The position numbers were made by a program, and so were the translations under genes. DNA of 64,000 nt, taken from NCBI RefSeq assembly GCF_001278075.1, contig NZ_CP011340.1, positions 806,001 to 870,000 of the forward strand. The letters run 5' to 3'. Each line of letters opens with the position of its first letter. The first letter of the stretch is position 1. Under the pieces are notes generated by a model. It saw only the letters and a program-made list of their open reading frames with translations. It searched no databases and had not been told where the DNA came from. Below are positions 25,978 through 35,190 of this stretch, one piece after another. The stretch comes from Streptomyces pristinaespiralis (GTDB lineage Bacteria > Actinomycetota > Actinomycetes > Streptomycetales > Streptomycetaceae).

Positions 25978-26002
25978 TTGATCACGACTCAATACGCGCC
26001 CT
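25978..26002. repeat. Right 25-bp terminal inverted repeat
   Basis: This partner of the repeat at 22552 lies 50 bases upstream of the transposase start, as expected for the 5' end of the element. It also encodes the last residues and stop codon of the hypothetical gene to its right. Confidence 0.85.
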
Positions 26003-26729
26003 GGTCGGAGATCCACACCTCTTCCATCAGATCCGTGGCGTCGTGCGTGTGCCGGACGCGGAACACCGACGTCCGTACCTTCCTCCGCCTCCAGGGCCGG
26101 TGGACGCCGAGGATCAGTTCCCCGAGGCCGCCCCAGTAGGTCGAGGTGGGATCGTCCGGGTCGTACGCGACATCGGCTTCCTTCGCCATCTGCGGCGTCA
26201 CCCCGCAGGCGTCCAGCACCGCCTGCGGGTCGCCTTCCAGCGTCCACCGCGACGGATCGTCCTCGACCGGCCAGCCCTCGGAGTGCACCGGCTCGACGCC
26301 GGGCACCACCCACGCGGCCTCCTCGTGGGTCTCCCCGCGGTCGACCGTCGCGCTGCCGATGATCTTCGCCCCCGGGAAGCGTTCCGCGAGGTTCCTGACC
26401 TGCTCCAGCACCGGCCACGAGTTTCCGTCGTCCGCCAGAGCAGGGTCCGAGATGCCGATCACGTTCCCCCACACCCCGACCTGGATCCAGTCGAGGTCGT
26501 CGCGGGTCGTCAGGGAGAAGCCGTCGCTGATGTTCTGTTCGCCGTGATAGTCGAGCACCGCGTCGACCGTCCCAAACGACGCGGCGAACTCCCGTGCCCG
26601 CTCCGGGTCGTTGGGCGGCCAGTCTCCCGACTGGTCCGGGAACGGCGGCAGCACGACCGTGACCGTGTACTCACCCGACCCCCGCACCTGCGCCTGCGGC
26701 AGGCACGTCCAGAAGCTGTTCTCCGTCAT
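25989..26729 (-). CDS. Hypothetical protein whose C-terminus is formed by an IS end
   Basis: A 246-residue soluble protein of no recognised family. Well-formed stretches include WTCLPQAQVRGSGEYTVTV, VDAVLDYHGEQNISDGFSLT and TLEGDPQAVLDACGVTPQMA, and a basic patch WRRRKVRTS follows near the end. The final residues DQGAY and the TGA are read from the terminal inverted repeat of the neighbouring insertion sequence. The native C-terminus may thus have been replaced by a few element-derived codons. ATG is chosen with GGTGGCGGG upstream. Confidence 0.65.
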   Translation of the reverse strand: MTENSFWTCLPQAQVRGSGEYTVTVVLPPFPDQSGDWPPNDPERAREFAASFGTVDAVLDYHGEQNISDGFSLTTRDDLDWIQVGVWGNVIGISDPALADDGNSWPVLEQVRNLAERFPGAKIIGSATVDRGETHEEAAWVVPGVEPVHSEGWPVEDDPSRWTLEGDPQAVLDACGVTPQMAKEADVAYDPDDPTSTYWGGLGELILGVHRPWRRRKVRTSVFRVRHTHDATDLMEEVWISDQGAY

Positions 26730-26898
26730 GCCCGCCACCGTAACGGCACGGCGCAGCGCGACACGACACGGCGACACGCGGTCCGAACCCCCGTGCATCG
26801 GAGGTGAGTTGCCGCATAGGCTGGCGCGGCCGGCGTCAACGACCACGGGGGCCACTGACCCGGCCCATCCCATCCTGGGCCCCCCAGGAGTTCTCAAA

Positions 26899-29238
26899 GT
26901 GACCGAGTTCATACGACCGCCACGACGGCATGTCTGGACCCGTGGCATCCTCGCCCTGGCCTGCGCGGCTGTCATGGCCATGACTGGCCTTCCGTCCCTC
27001 GACAGCGCGGAGGCCGCCAAGCCGCCGGCGCTCAAACCCGGCAAGCGCTGCGACGAACTGTTCGGCCTCAAGGGCACTCCCACGAAGTCCCTCCCTCAGC
27101 GTGACGGCACCCGCGCGAAGGAGCTGTGGGACCAGTACGAGTACGTGAACCCCGGCATGGAGTTCGACGGGCTCAACCCGACCCAGGACGAGCTGGACGC
27201 CGCCGGGAAGGACTACAAGCAGTACCCCCACAGCGACCCGCGCCGCATCTACGCCCGCTTCAACGCCCAGAAGCGGTGGACGAACTTCGACGACTATCTG
27301 ATCTCGCAGTACATCCCCAACCAGGGCAACGACCCGCGCGGGGAGGCGTTCGAGAAGAAGGTCGTCAAGGAGATGGGCCTGACCGGCCCCGACTGGATCT
27401 GCCAGAAGGAGGTGTACTTCACCGAGCCCGACCCCAACGACCCCAACAAGACCGTGCGTCACAAGCGGGTCCTGGACGCGTACAACAAGAAGACCCGCGA
27501 GATCGTGGAGATGAAGTCCAACGGCAAGCCGGACGGGTCCCAGACCCGCGCCGACAAGGCGTGGGCCCGGCACAGGGGCTGGAACTCCTACAAGTACACC
27601 TTCGTCTTCGGCGAACAGCAGAAGAGTGAAGCCCGCACCTTCATGAAGGACATGAAGGACGCCGCGGGCAAGGACGCACAGGGCCGTGACCGGGTGCGGG
27701 CGTACAACTTCCACTCCGACCACAAACCGCAGGCCCCGAAGGGCACGGAGAACGGTCCCTACCGGCGGAGCGACCCGTTCCTGTCCAACGGCGCGGGCAA
27801 GAACACCGGCTCCCGCGGCGGTGGCAACAACGTCATCAACCAGTCGCCGCCCACACCGAAGGACCTCAAGGAACGCCTCGACCGACTCAGGGCGGCCGAC
27901 CCCCAGGGACGGATGCAGAGGGGATTCGGCGGCGTCGACTTCTCCACCCTGGACCTGCGTTACATCGGCAAGCCCGTCAAGGGCGAGGGCCTGAACTACG
28001 CGTTCTCCGCGAAGAGGGTCGAAGACGAGTACGCGGCCGGCTGGGGCGGCAAGGAGAAGGCGCAGCTCATCTCGGACGCGTTCTTCACCTGGCTCGCCCT
28101 CACGCCGGACAAGTTCTGGGTGAACCTGAACCCGGACGAGCCCGAGCGGGTCATGGACGCCGAGTTCGGCAAGACCGACGCCGGGCGGATCCTCCTCGAA
28201 GCCGACCTTCAGATGAAGCACGACTTCTTCAAGACGATGGACCCGAAGACCGATCTCGGCAAACGGTTCTGGGCGTCCCTGCCCAAGGTGAACGGCCGCC
28301 CGTGCTTCGCCGGGATCCGCAACTGGATCGAGCCGCAGACCGCGACGGTACGCGAGCAGGACGGCGGCATCCACATCCTCGACGCCCCGCTGCAACTGAA
28401 GTCCACCCCGCAGGACTTCACCACCGACCCGGGCGGCGAGCAGATCTGCAACCCGTCCAAGGCGGAACGGGACGAGGCGCAGCGGGTCATCGACCGGATG
28501 ATCGTCCCCGAGGTCGAGAAGACCATCAACACGGCCCCGCAGTACGCGGACCTGCGCCGCGTCTACACCGCCCGCGTCGCCGCCGAGTTCATCCGCCAGC
28601 AGGACGCCAAGGCCCCCACCGACTACCACTCCCTCATCAACAGCAACAACGTGGCGAAGTGGCCCCTGCGCGCCCCCAACCAGAACTGGGACAAGAACGA
28701 GCTGTTCCAGAAGTACCGGCAGATCTTCCTCAACGGCGAGTTCGAGTACGACGTGGAGACCGCCGAAGGCGTGCTGGTCTACATCGTCGGCGGTGTCGAC
28801 TTCTCCAAGCAGCCCAAGCGGAACATGGACACGGTGCGTTTCCGCGCCGAGCACCCCTACAAGCCCCGCACGGCCCAGTTCGCCGTCGGGCAGATGACCG
28901 ACGACGCGGACCAGGACGGCTACGTGATGCTCGGCGGGAACACCGCCGGGAAGACGTCGAGCGACGACGACGCGACGCCCACTCCCACGCCGACGGACGA
29001 CCCCGGCGACAAGCCGACGGACAAGCCGACCGACACCCCGTCGACCCCGGTGCCCTCCACCTCGCCGGGCGGCAACGACGACAACCCCACCCCGCCGGCC
29101 AAGGACCCCGACGGCGACCTCGCCGACACCGGCTCCGACACCCCCATCGGCCTCATCACCGCCATCGCCGCCGCCGTCGCGGCAGCCGGCGGAGCCCTGA
29201 TGTGGTGGGTGCGCCGGCGGAAGGCCGAACAGGCCTGA
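26899..29238 (+). CDS. Sortase-anchored surface protein with PD-(D/E)XK-like motif
   Basis: A 779-residue secreted protein. A signal peptide covers about residues 1-40 (GILALACAAVMAMTGLPSLD). A Thr/Pro/Asp-rich stalk runs from about 690 to 735. It ends with a class E sortase signal LADTG at 741-745, a hydrophobic helix and a basic tail (WWVRRRKAEQA). Between residues 145 and 220 it shows E149/E152, D193, E204 and K206 (RVLDAYNKKTREIVEMKS). The D-X10-E-X-K spacing is that of PD-(D/E)XK nucleases. The middle (SPPTPKDLKERLDRLRAADP and onward) is unrecognised. GTG is chosen because AGGAG lies 8 bases before it. Nuclease activity is an inference; it could also be a structural wall protein. Confidence 0.75.
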   Translation: MTEFIRPPRRHVWTRGILALACAAVMAMTGLPSLDSAEAAKPPALKPGKRCDELFGLKGTPTKSLPQRDGTRAKELWDQYEYVNPGMEFDGLNPTQDELDAAGKDYKQYPHSDPRRIYARFNAQKRWTNFDDYLISQYIPNQGNDPRGEAFEKKVVKEMGLTGPDWICQKEVYFTEPDPNDPNKTVRHKRVLDAYNKKTREIVEMKSNGKPDGSQTRADKAWARHRGWNSYKYTFVFGEQQKSEARTFMKDMKDAAGKDAQGRDRVRAYNFHSDHKPQAPKGTENGPYRRSDPFLSNGAGKNTGSRGGGNNVINQSPPTPKDLKERLDRLRAADPQGRMQRGFGGVDFSTLDLRYIGKPVKGEGLNYAFSAKRVEDEYAAGWGGKEKAQLISDAFFTWLALTPDKFWVNLNPDEPERVMDAEFGKTDAGRILLEADLQMKHDFFKTMDPKTDLGKRFWASLPKVNGRPCFAGIRNWIEPQTATVREQDGGIHILDAPLQLKSTPQDFTTDPGGEQICNPSKAERDEAQRVIDRMIVPEVEKTINTAPQYADLRRVYTARVAAEFIRQQDAKAPTDYHSLINSNNVAKWPLRAPNQNWDKNELFQKYRQIFLNGEFEYDVETAEGVLVYIVGGVDFSKQPKRNMDTVRFRAEHPYKPRTAQFAVGQMTDDADQDGYVMLGGNTAGKTSSDDDATPTPTPTDDPGDKPTDKPTDTPSTPVPSTSPGGNDDNPTPPAKDPDGDLADTGSDTPIGLITAIAAAVAAAGGALMWWVRRRKAEQA

Positions 29239-29600
29239 CCGGGTAACCCCACCGGCCGGAACACGACAAGCGGTCCCGCACCCGAGCCCTGGGTGCGGGA
29301 CCGCGCCATGCGGTCGCTACGCCGTTCCCCTGCTCACCGGCGCTCGGCCCGTCCCGCCGGCGGCCACGCCGGCACGTCACGGCTCACTCACACCGCCCAG
29401 GCCGGGCCGGGAACCTCCGGCGTCGCCCGCACGGATGGCGGCGGCCTCCTCCCGGGCGTGGATGCCCCGATCGAAACGCGGGCACGACCACCATGGACAT
29501 CCCACATCCCGGCCCGGCGCCACCGGCTCACCGGGGCCCACCGCTCAGCCCGTCCCGCTGACCGGCCCGCTCTTGCCGCGACCAACCTCCGGAGAACCGC
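29239..29600. other. Gene-free stretch with terminator
   Basis: The left part holds the surface-protein terminator. The remaining 300 bp before the acetoacetate-decarboxylase-like gene has only shadow frames and no clear regulatory motif. Confidence 0.4.
29270..29304 (+). terminator. Strong hairpin terminator of the surface-protein gene
   Basis: A perfect 14-bp stem (GCGGTCCCGCACCC and its complement) with a 7-nt loop starts 31 bases after the stop codon. Confidence 0.85.
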
Positions 29601-30266
29601 ATGAATCATCCACCAGACCCTGCACCGCACAAGCCCTTGTCGCCGGAGGCTCTCCGCTACCCGCCGCCACCGTGGCGCCTGTCCGGCACGATGTGGTCGG
29701 GACTCTTCCCCACGCACCACCGGCCCCGGGTGCCTCGCGGCCTTTCCGTACTGCTGCCCCGGCACCTGGTGATCGCCGCGATCCGCTACCTGGACGGGGA
29801 CCTGCACTACAACGAATTCCTGATCGCCGGCCTCGTACGCCGTGGCAACCGCATCGGCCCCTACGTCCACCACATCTGGGTCGACAGCCCGGTCTCCCAG
29901 GTGGGCGGCCGCGAAATCTGGGGACTGGACAAGCAACTGGCCCGCTTCGACTGGACCGACCGGCAGGTGCGCATCACCACCGACCTCGGCGCACAGATCA
30001 CCCTCGCCGCCGGGCCGGAGCCGCGCGCGGCGGCGCCCCTGATGCTTCCGCTTCCGGTGTTCACACCCGTCGCCGGCAACCTCACCTACGCCGTCGCACG
30101 CGCACGCCTGCACGCCGGCCCGACCCGGCTGTCACTCCCTCACTGGCCCGACGAACTCCCCCGCCTGAGCGACCACACCACCCGCCTCGCCCTGGAGGTC
30201 CCCCACTTCCACGCGGCGATGCCCGCGCCCCGGCCGGTACCGGAAGCCGCGCGCTCTCGCCCCTGA
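29601..30266 (+). CDS. Acetoacetate decarboxylase-like protein
   Basis: A 221-residue member of the acetoacetate-decarboxylase (ADC-like) superfamily. The motif HIWVDSPVSQVGGREIWGLD followed by KQLARFDW matches the GREIWGFPKK region that carries the Schiff-base lysine in true decarboxylases. Here one lysine is retained, Pro is replaced by Asp and the second lysine by Gln, so decarboxylase activity is uncertain. ADC-like relatives include aldolase-dehydratases. GGAG lies 7 bases before the ATG. The gene probably forms its own transcript. Confidence 0.8.
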   Translation: MNHPPDPAPHKPLSPEALRYPPPPWRLSGTMWSGLFPTHHRPRVPRGLSVLLPRHLVIAAIRYLDGDLHYNEFLIAGLVRRGNRIGPYVHHIWVDSPVSQVGGREIWGLDKQLARFDWTDRQVRITTDLGAQITLAAGPEPRAAAPLMLPLPVFTPVAGNLTYAVARARLHAGPTRLSLPHWPDELPRLSDHTTRLALEVPHFHAAMPAPRPVPEAARSRP

Positions 30267-30376
30267 CCACGCCCCCCGCCGGGCCCCCTGCCGATTTGTT
30301 GAGTCGCCGCCCGCGGAAAACGTACGTGCGTACGGGATCCCGGCCGTGCCAGGATGGCGGCGGGAAGCGAGGTCTC

Positions 30377-31030
30377 GTGGACGAGTTGAGGCGATTCCGC
30401 CTGGCGCTGGTGGCTTGGGCGGCCGGCGGAGCGGAGGCGGGTGCGGCGGCCGCGACGGCGCGCGAACTGGCCGGCGATGTGCGGACGATCGTGCTCGTCG
30501 AGGGCAGCAGCGACCAGGTCGCACTCCAAGCGCTGGCCGCCCGCCACAGTCGCGACCTCGAGGCCGAGGGCGTCGCGGTAGTACCCCTCGGGGGTGCGAC
30601 CAACATCGGCCACTTCCTGAACATATGCGGTCCCCCTGGGCTCGGCCTCCCTCTCGCGGGTCTCTGCGACATCGGCGAGGAGCGGCATTTCCGGCGTCAT
30701 CTGGAGCGGGTCGGGCTCGGGTCCGGTCTCACACAGGCCGGGCTGGAGGCACTCGGGTTCCATGTGTGTGTCGCCGACCTGGAGGACGAGCTGATCCGCG
30801 CTCACGGGGCCGACGGTGTGCAGCAGGTGATCGAGGCCCAGGGCGAGATGCGCCCCTTCCTCACCTTCCAGGGTCAGCCGGCCCAGCGGGAACGGCCCGT
30901 GGAGCACCAGCTGCGGCGCTTCATGGGCACGCACAGCGGTCGCAAGGCGCTCTACGCGCAGGCGCTGATCACTCACCTGGACCTCGAACGCGTGCCCCGG
31001 CCGCTGGAGCGCCTCCTCACCCACGTCTGA
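30377..31030 (+). CDS. Stand-alone TOPRIM-domain protein
   Basis: A 217-residue protein. Residues about 34-105 form a TOPRIM nucleotidyl-transfer domain: strand and Glu in TIVLVEGSSDQVALQALAAR, then VVPLGGATNIGHFL and LAGLCDIGEERHF with the acidic cluster. The remainder is helical (GEMRPFLTFQGQPAQRERPV and EHQLRRFMGTHSGRKALYAQ). It resembles the TOPRIM half of OLD-family nucleases but has no ABC-type ATPase partner beside it. Actinobacterial homologues are usually annotated only as TOPRIM proteins. The GTG start (MDELRRFRLAL) has a weak GCGAGG upstream. Nuclease activity is possible but unproven. Confidence 0.75.
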   Translation: MDELRRFRLALVAWAAGGAEAGAAAATARELAGDVRTIVLVEGSSDQVALQALAARHSRDLEAEGVAVVPLGGATNIGHFLNICGPPGLGLPLAGLCDIGEERHFRRHLERVGLGSGLTQAGLEALGFHVCVADLEDELIRAHGADGVQQVIEAQGEMRPFLTFQGQPAQRERPVEHQLRRFMGTHSGRKALYAQALITHLDLERVPRPLERLLTHV

Positions 31031-31171
31031 ACCGGCCCCGCCGGCGCCTCGCCGACCGAGCGGGGAAGCCGAGGACGGTCGTCACCATGGCGTTGGGCGG
31101 TCAGAGTGCCGGGGCGCGGGCGTCATCGGCGTGCCTCACGGCAGCATCGTTCGTCGGCGTCATCCTTAACC

Positions 31172-31393
31172 ATGGACAACGGCGAAGCGACATGGCGCAG
31201 CACCGACACTCTCGGCCTCGAGGTCCGGACGGACGGAACCGGCACCGTCGCCATAAGGATCCTGGGCTGGGAAGGCGTACTGCCCCTGTCCGTCATTCGT
31301 TTGACGACGACGGCGGTCATGGCCGCGGCTCGCCCACCAGCGGCGAGCGATGTCGAACTGCGCGGCCTGAGACCACAGGGCTGCACAGGCTGA
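31172..31393 (+). CDS. Small hypothetical protein, 73 residues
   Basis: The frame from ATG (MDNGEATWRSTDTLGLEVRT) continues with a beta-rich stretch GTGTVAIRILGWEGVLPLSV and ends in a polar tail. Codon use fits Streptomyces, but there is no clear ribosome-binding site and no family match. It may be a small real gene or a fortuitous frame. Confidence 0.4.
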   Translation: MDNGEATWRSTDTLGLEVRTDGTGTVAIRILGWEGVLPLSVIRLTTTAVMAAARPPAASDVELRGLRPQGCTG

Positions 31394-31550
31394 CCGATCG
31401 CCGGGCCCCGGGAGCTACGCGGTAGAGCCCGATGCCGCGAGGTGGCATCGACAGCCGTGCCCGTCCGCCTGCTCTCGTACGAGCGATGGCCCCCCCAGGA
31501 GCCGACCGCCGGCGGACGCTCGAAGCCTGACCAGTTCGAGGCCTGCTGAC

Positions 31551-32648
31551 TCACCCGACACCGGAGGGGAGAGAACGCCGGCCGTCGTCGTGACCAGGAC
31601 GCGGAGCGGGGCCCCGGCCTGCGGCGCCGGGCCGGGTGCGGGCGAAGTCGGCGGCGACGAGCGCGGCCAGGCCGAGGTAGGCGTCTCGGGTCCGTGCCTT
31701 CATCCGTGCCGGTTCCACCTCGGTGCCTGCCGCGAGGTGCTTGTCGAAGGGGGTCACCACCACGCCACGGCACCGGTGACGCAAGTGGCCCGCGACCGCG
31801 TCCACTTCGACTCTGGAGTCGCGGGTCTCTGCCACCACCGTGATGCTGCGCCGGACGAGGTCCCCGTAGCCCTGGACCGTGAGCCAGTCCAGGGCGGTGC
31901 CGGCGCCGGCCGCGCCGCCCCCGCCGGACGAGGCGACGAGGATCAGTTGATCAGCGAGGGCCAGGACACCACGCATGGTGCTGTGCAGCAGTCCGATGCC
32001 GGAGTCGGTGAGAATGATCGGGTAGTGCCGTCCGAGACAGCCCACGGCCCGGCGGTAGTCCTCGTCGCTGACAGCCCGCGAAGTGGCGGGGTCCACGTCA
32101 TCGGCAAGAATCTCCAAGCCGCTCGACGCCTGCGACGTGTAGCGGCGTACCGCCATGTAGGTGGTGAGGTTCGGGAGGTCGGCCACCAGGTCGCGGATGG
32201 TTGCCCCGGTCTCACGACGCGCACGGCGGCTGAGGGCGCCGCCATCCGGGTTCGCGTCGATCGCGACGACCCGGTCCTGGCGCTCCGTGGCCAGCGTCGC
32301 GCCCAACGCGGCCGTGGTGGTCGCCTCTCCTCCACCCTTGAGACTGATGACCGCGATCTTGTAGCACTCCATCACCGGAGTACGGAGCACGGCCCGCTTC
32401 TCCCCCCGCGCCCGCTCCCCCGCCCTGCCGCCGAGGCGCAGCCTCCTCAAGCCTCGACGCACGCCGTGCTTGTCGCGCAGCAAACGGTCGGAGGAGAGCT
32501 CGATGGCGGCGCTGTGCCCCAGCCCGCCACTGCACCCGCCGCCTGCCGTCCACTCCGCGGGAGCACAGGACGGCGGCGACGCGAAGGCGGTCTCGGCGCC
32601 CTGGCCGGGTGCGGGGTCCCCGCGGGTGACGGGGCCGTCATTCGTCAT
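31551..32648 (-). CDS. Degenerate MinD/ParA-like paralogue with lost P-loop
   Basis: The 365-residue protein is a partial tandem copy of the gene immediately upstream and matches its C-terminal half closely ([56 protein letters not shown]). The deviant Walker A KGGVGKTT is changed to KGGGEATT: signature K104 remains, but the catalytic lysine is A109, so ATP hydrolysis should be abolished. The DUF3662 domain is missing; homology to the long copy reaches only about 20 codons upstream of the ATG. The open frame is otherwise uninterrupted. It may be a drifting duplicate or a non-catalytic partner. Confidence 0.8.
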   Translation of the reverse strand: MTNDGPVTRGDPAPGQGAETAFASPPSCAPAEWTAGGGCSGGLGHSAAIELSSDRLLRDKHGVRRGLRRLRLGGRAGERARGEKRAVLRTPVMECYKIAVISLKGGGEATTTAALGATLATERQDRVVAIDANPDGGALSRRARRETGATIRDLVADLPNLTTYMAVRRYTSQASSGLEILADDVDPATSRAVSDEDYRRAVGCLGRHYPIILTDSGIGLLHSTMRGVLALADQLILVASSGGGGAAGAGTALDWLTVQGYGDLVRRSITVVAETRDSRVEVDAVAGHLRHRCRGVVVTPFDKHLAAGTEVEPARMKARTRDAYLGLAALVAADFARTRPGAAGRGPAPRPGHDDGRRSLPSGVG

Positions 32649-32862
32649 GCCGTGCGCTCCATTCTCCGAGTCGGAGGGTCCGTCAGGGAACAGGCCGCGA
32701 GGTCGACGGGCCGTACGCTCCTGCGGGGCGGGACGGGGGCGGCGGCCCTGAACAGGGTCGGGCCGCCCGGGCCGACCGAGCCATTGGTGACTGCCACCCG
32801 TGGCTGCGGTTGCTCGGCGCCGGGCAGCCCGTTCGGCTGTCCGATGAGCCCCTTGGTCCGGT

Positions 32863-35109
32863 TCAGCCCCAGGCAGGAGCGGAGAACAGGCTGGCCGTGT
32901 TGTAGCCGGGGCGGGTGGTGGTGCTCCAGCCCGCGGCGGCGGGCTGGGTGCGGGCGAAGTCCGCGGCGACGAGCGCGGCCAGATTGAAGTAGGCGTCGCG
33001 GGTCCGTGCCTTCATCTGCGACAGTTCCACCTCGGCGCCCGCGGCGAGGTGCTCGTCGAAGGGCGTCACCACCACGCCGCGGCAGCGGGCACGGAAGTGG
33101 GCCACCACCTCGTTCACCTTGACCATCTTGCTGGTCTTGCGCGTCTCGGACACCACGGTGATGCTGCGCTGGACGAGGTCCGCGTAACCCTGCGCGTTGA
33201 GCCAGTCCAGGGTGGTGCTCGCGCTGGTCGCGCCGTCCACACTCGACGTGGCGACGATGATCAGTTGGTCGGCGAGGTCCAGGACACCGCGCATGGCGCT
33301 GTGCAGCAGGCCGGTGCCGGAGTCGGTGAGGATGATCGGGTAGTGCTGTCCGAGGCAGCCGACGACCCGTCGGTAGTCCTCGTCGTTGAATGCCGTCGAA
33401 ATGGCGGGGTCCACGTCATTGGCAAGGATCTCCAGTCCGCTCGAGGACTGGGACGTGTAGCGGCGTACCGCCATGTAGTTGTTGAGGTTCGGGATGTCGG
33501 CCACCAGGTCACGGATGGTCGCCCCGGTCTCGCGGCGTGTACGGCGGCTGAGGGTTCCGGCGTCCGGGTTGGCGTCGATGGCGACGACCCGGTCCTGGCG
33601 CTCCGAGGCGAGCGTCGCGCCCAAGGCGGTCGTCGTAGTGGTCTTGCCGACCCCGCCTTTGAGACTGATGACCGCGATCTTGTAGCACTCCATCACCGGA
33701 GCGCGCAGGAGGGCGAGCTTCTGCTCGCGCTCCCGCTCTGCGCTCCTGCCGAGGCGCAGCTTCTTCAGACCTCGACGGACGCCGTGCTTGTTGCGCAGAA
33801 GCCGGTCGGAGGAGAGATCGGCGGCCGAGCTGTGCCCCAGCCCTCCGCTGTGCCCCTCCCGTGCCGTCCACTCCGCGGGAGCGTAGGGCAGCGGCGGGCG
33901 TGGGGAGTACGGCGGCCGGGTGACGGCGGGTGACAGTTGGTCCGCCCTGACGTAGGGGCGCGAAAGAGGCGTGAGGTCGTCCGAGGGAAGCCGGACGGGG
34001 TTCGGCGGCTGAGGCATGCCCCCGTCGACGGGAGCCATGCCGTTCCGGAGTTCTTGGCCGCCGGCCGGCCGGGTGCTTGGGGCGTCCCCGTCCGGTGGCG
34101 CCTGGTCTGGTGAGTCGGTGTACTCCTGGGCCGAGCCGGATACGGCACCGTCCACGCTGATGTCACGGTCGTTGGTCATGCTGTGCAGTCCGTTCGCAGA
34201 ATTGGAAGGCTTTTCAGGCAAGGGGCCGGCGTGGTCACGGCAGTGCTCCGTCGTCACCGGGCCAGCGGGCTTCTCGGGGCCGTGACGTGGGGCTTCTTTG
34301 CCGGAGGAGTCGGCTGATCCCGCCACCGGGAGCGCTGATCGCCCGGCGGGGGCACTCTCTTGCTGGACCTCGGGGACACCGTCCGGGGCGCCGGTTCGAA
34401 TCGGGCGCTCCGCTCTCTCCCGTGCCGGGCCGGCCGGCCGAGGGCCGCCGGAACCGGTACGCAGGGCCGGTGCCGCCCGCCCCGCACGGCGCAGCGCGCC
34501 GATATTGGCGCCCTTCGTCTCGGACCCGGCGGAACGTCGGAGCGGATCAGGCGTGGCGGGAGAGCGGGGGTCGGCGCGAACCAGCATTCCGTTGTCCCCG
34601 ACGCGCAGGTTGAGGGCTATGAACTGGTCCGCCGTCAGCACCTGCTTGTCCCCGATGAGCGCCCGCACGGGAGGCTCTCCGGCCTGGCCCTGGCGTCGCC
34701 ATGCCGGATGACGGAGCCCGGCTTCCGCGGTCTCGGGCGGGACCTCGATCCGGCTGCGTACGCGGTAGAGCCCGGCATCAAGGTCGTCCGCGCGCTGCAG
34801 CTGCACCTTCAGGGGGCCCACGAACGAGTACCGCTGCGCTTCGGCGTACTCGCGCACCTTCTCGACCAGCTCTTCACCGAGCATCACGAGGCAGGGTCCG
34901 TGAAGTTCGTGGTCGGTGGGATTGAGCTCGACCACGAAATGGTTGGGCGTCACCGTGCGCTCGCGGTCCCAGATCCTGGCGTTGATGTCGCACTCTCGTC
35001 GCAGCGCCCCTACGAACTCCAGTGGCTGCACAGCGGACTTGAAAACCTTGGCGAAGGCACCATTGACCAGGGCCTCGAAGCGCTGCTCCAACTTGTTCAG
35101 CGTTCCCAC
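32863..35109 (-). CDS. DUF3662 (FhaA-type) / MinD-like ATPase fusion protein
   Basis: The 748-residue protein begins with a domain of about 160 residues matching the N-terminus of FhaA, a DUF3662 protein of the cell-wall PknB/FtsZ-associated locus ([52 protein letters not shown]). No FHA domain follows. A disordered Pro/Ser/Arg linker (about 190-450) leads to a MinD/ParA/EspI-type P-loop ATPase, with KGGVGKTT at 484-491 and the DxNPD switch ([13 protein letters not shown]). The GTG start has GGAGG 6 bases upstream; longer frames lack this. MinD-like ATPases of this form accompany type VII (ESX) secretion and polar growth. No ESX genes are in view. Confidence 0.85.
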   Translation of the reverse strand: MGTLNKLEQRFEALVNGAFAKVFKSAVQPLEFVGALRRECDINARIWDRERTVTPNHFVVELNPTDHELHGPCLVMLGEELVEKVREYAEAQRYSFVGPLKVQLQRADDLDAGLYRVRSRIEVPPETAEAGLRHPAWRRQGQAGEPPVRALIGDKQVLTADQFIALNLRVGDNGMLVRADPRSPATPDPLRRSAGSETKGANIGALRRAGRAAPALRTGSGGPRPAGPARERAERPIRTGAPDGVPEVQQESAPAGRSALPVAGSADSSGKEAPRHGPEKPAGPVTTEHCRDHAGPLPEKPSNSANGLHSMTNDRDISVDGAVSGSAQEYTDSPDQAPPDGDAPSTRPAGGQELRNGMAPVDGGMPQPPNPVRLPSDDLTPLSRPYVRADQLSPAVTRPPYSPRPPLPYAPAEWTAREGHSGGLGHSSAADLSSDRLLRNKHGVRRGLKKLRLGRSAEREREQKLALLRAPVMECYKIAVISLKGGVGKTTTTTALGATLASERQDRVVAIDANPDAGTLSRRTRRETGATIRDLVADIPNLNNYMAVRRYTSQSSSGLEILANDVDPAISTAFNDEDYRRVVGCLGQHYPIILTDSGTGLLHSAMRGVLDLADQLIIVATSSVDGATSASTTLDWLNAQGYADLVQRSITVVSETRKTSKMVKVNEVVAHFRARCRGVVVTPFDEHLAAGAEVELSQMKARTRDAYFNLAALVAADFARTQPAAAGWSTTTRPGYNTASLFSAPAWG

Positions 35110-35153
35110 TGCAAGCCTCCGGTGCCCTTCACCCATGCCGCCATGAGAGTGAA

Positions 35154-35190
35154 TCGATATTTTCGATAGTGGATTCCTAGCCACTGTCGA
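35154..35190 (-). promoter_or_regulatory. Repeat-rich control region of the DUF3662/MinD gene
   Basis: A direct repeat TCGATA (35154 and 35163) runs into a near-perfect inverted repeat CGATAGTGG-N8-CCACTGTCG. The cluster lies 45-80 bases upstream of the start codon in an unusually AT-rich stretch, as expected of a promoter with an operator. Confidence 0.5.

Noticed and set aside
26836..28854. A 672-residue minus-strand frame opposite the surface protein gene
   Set aside because: Leu/Val/Gly-rich antisense shadow; the plus strand has signal peptide, sortase signal and terminator.
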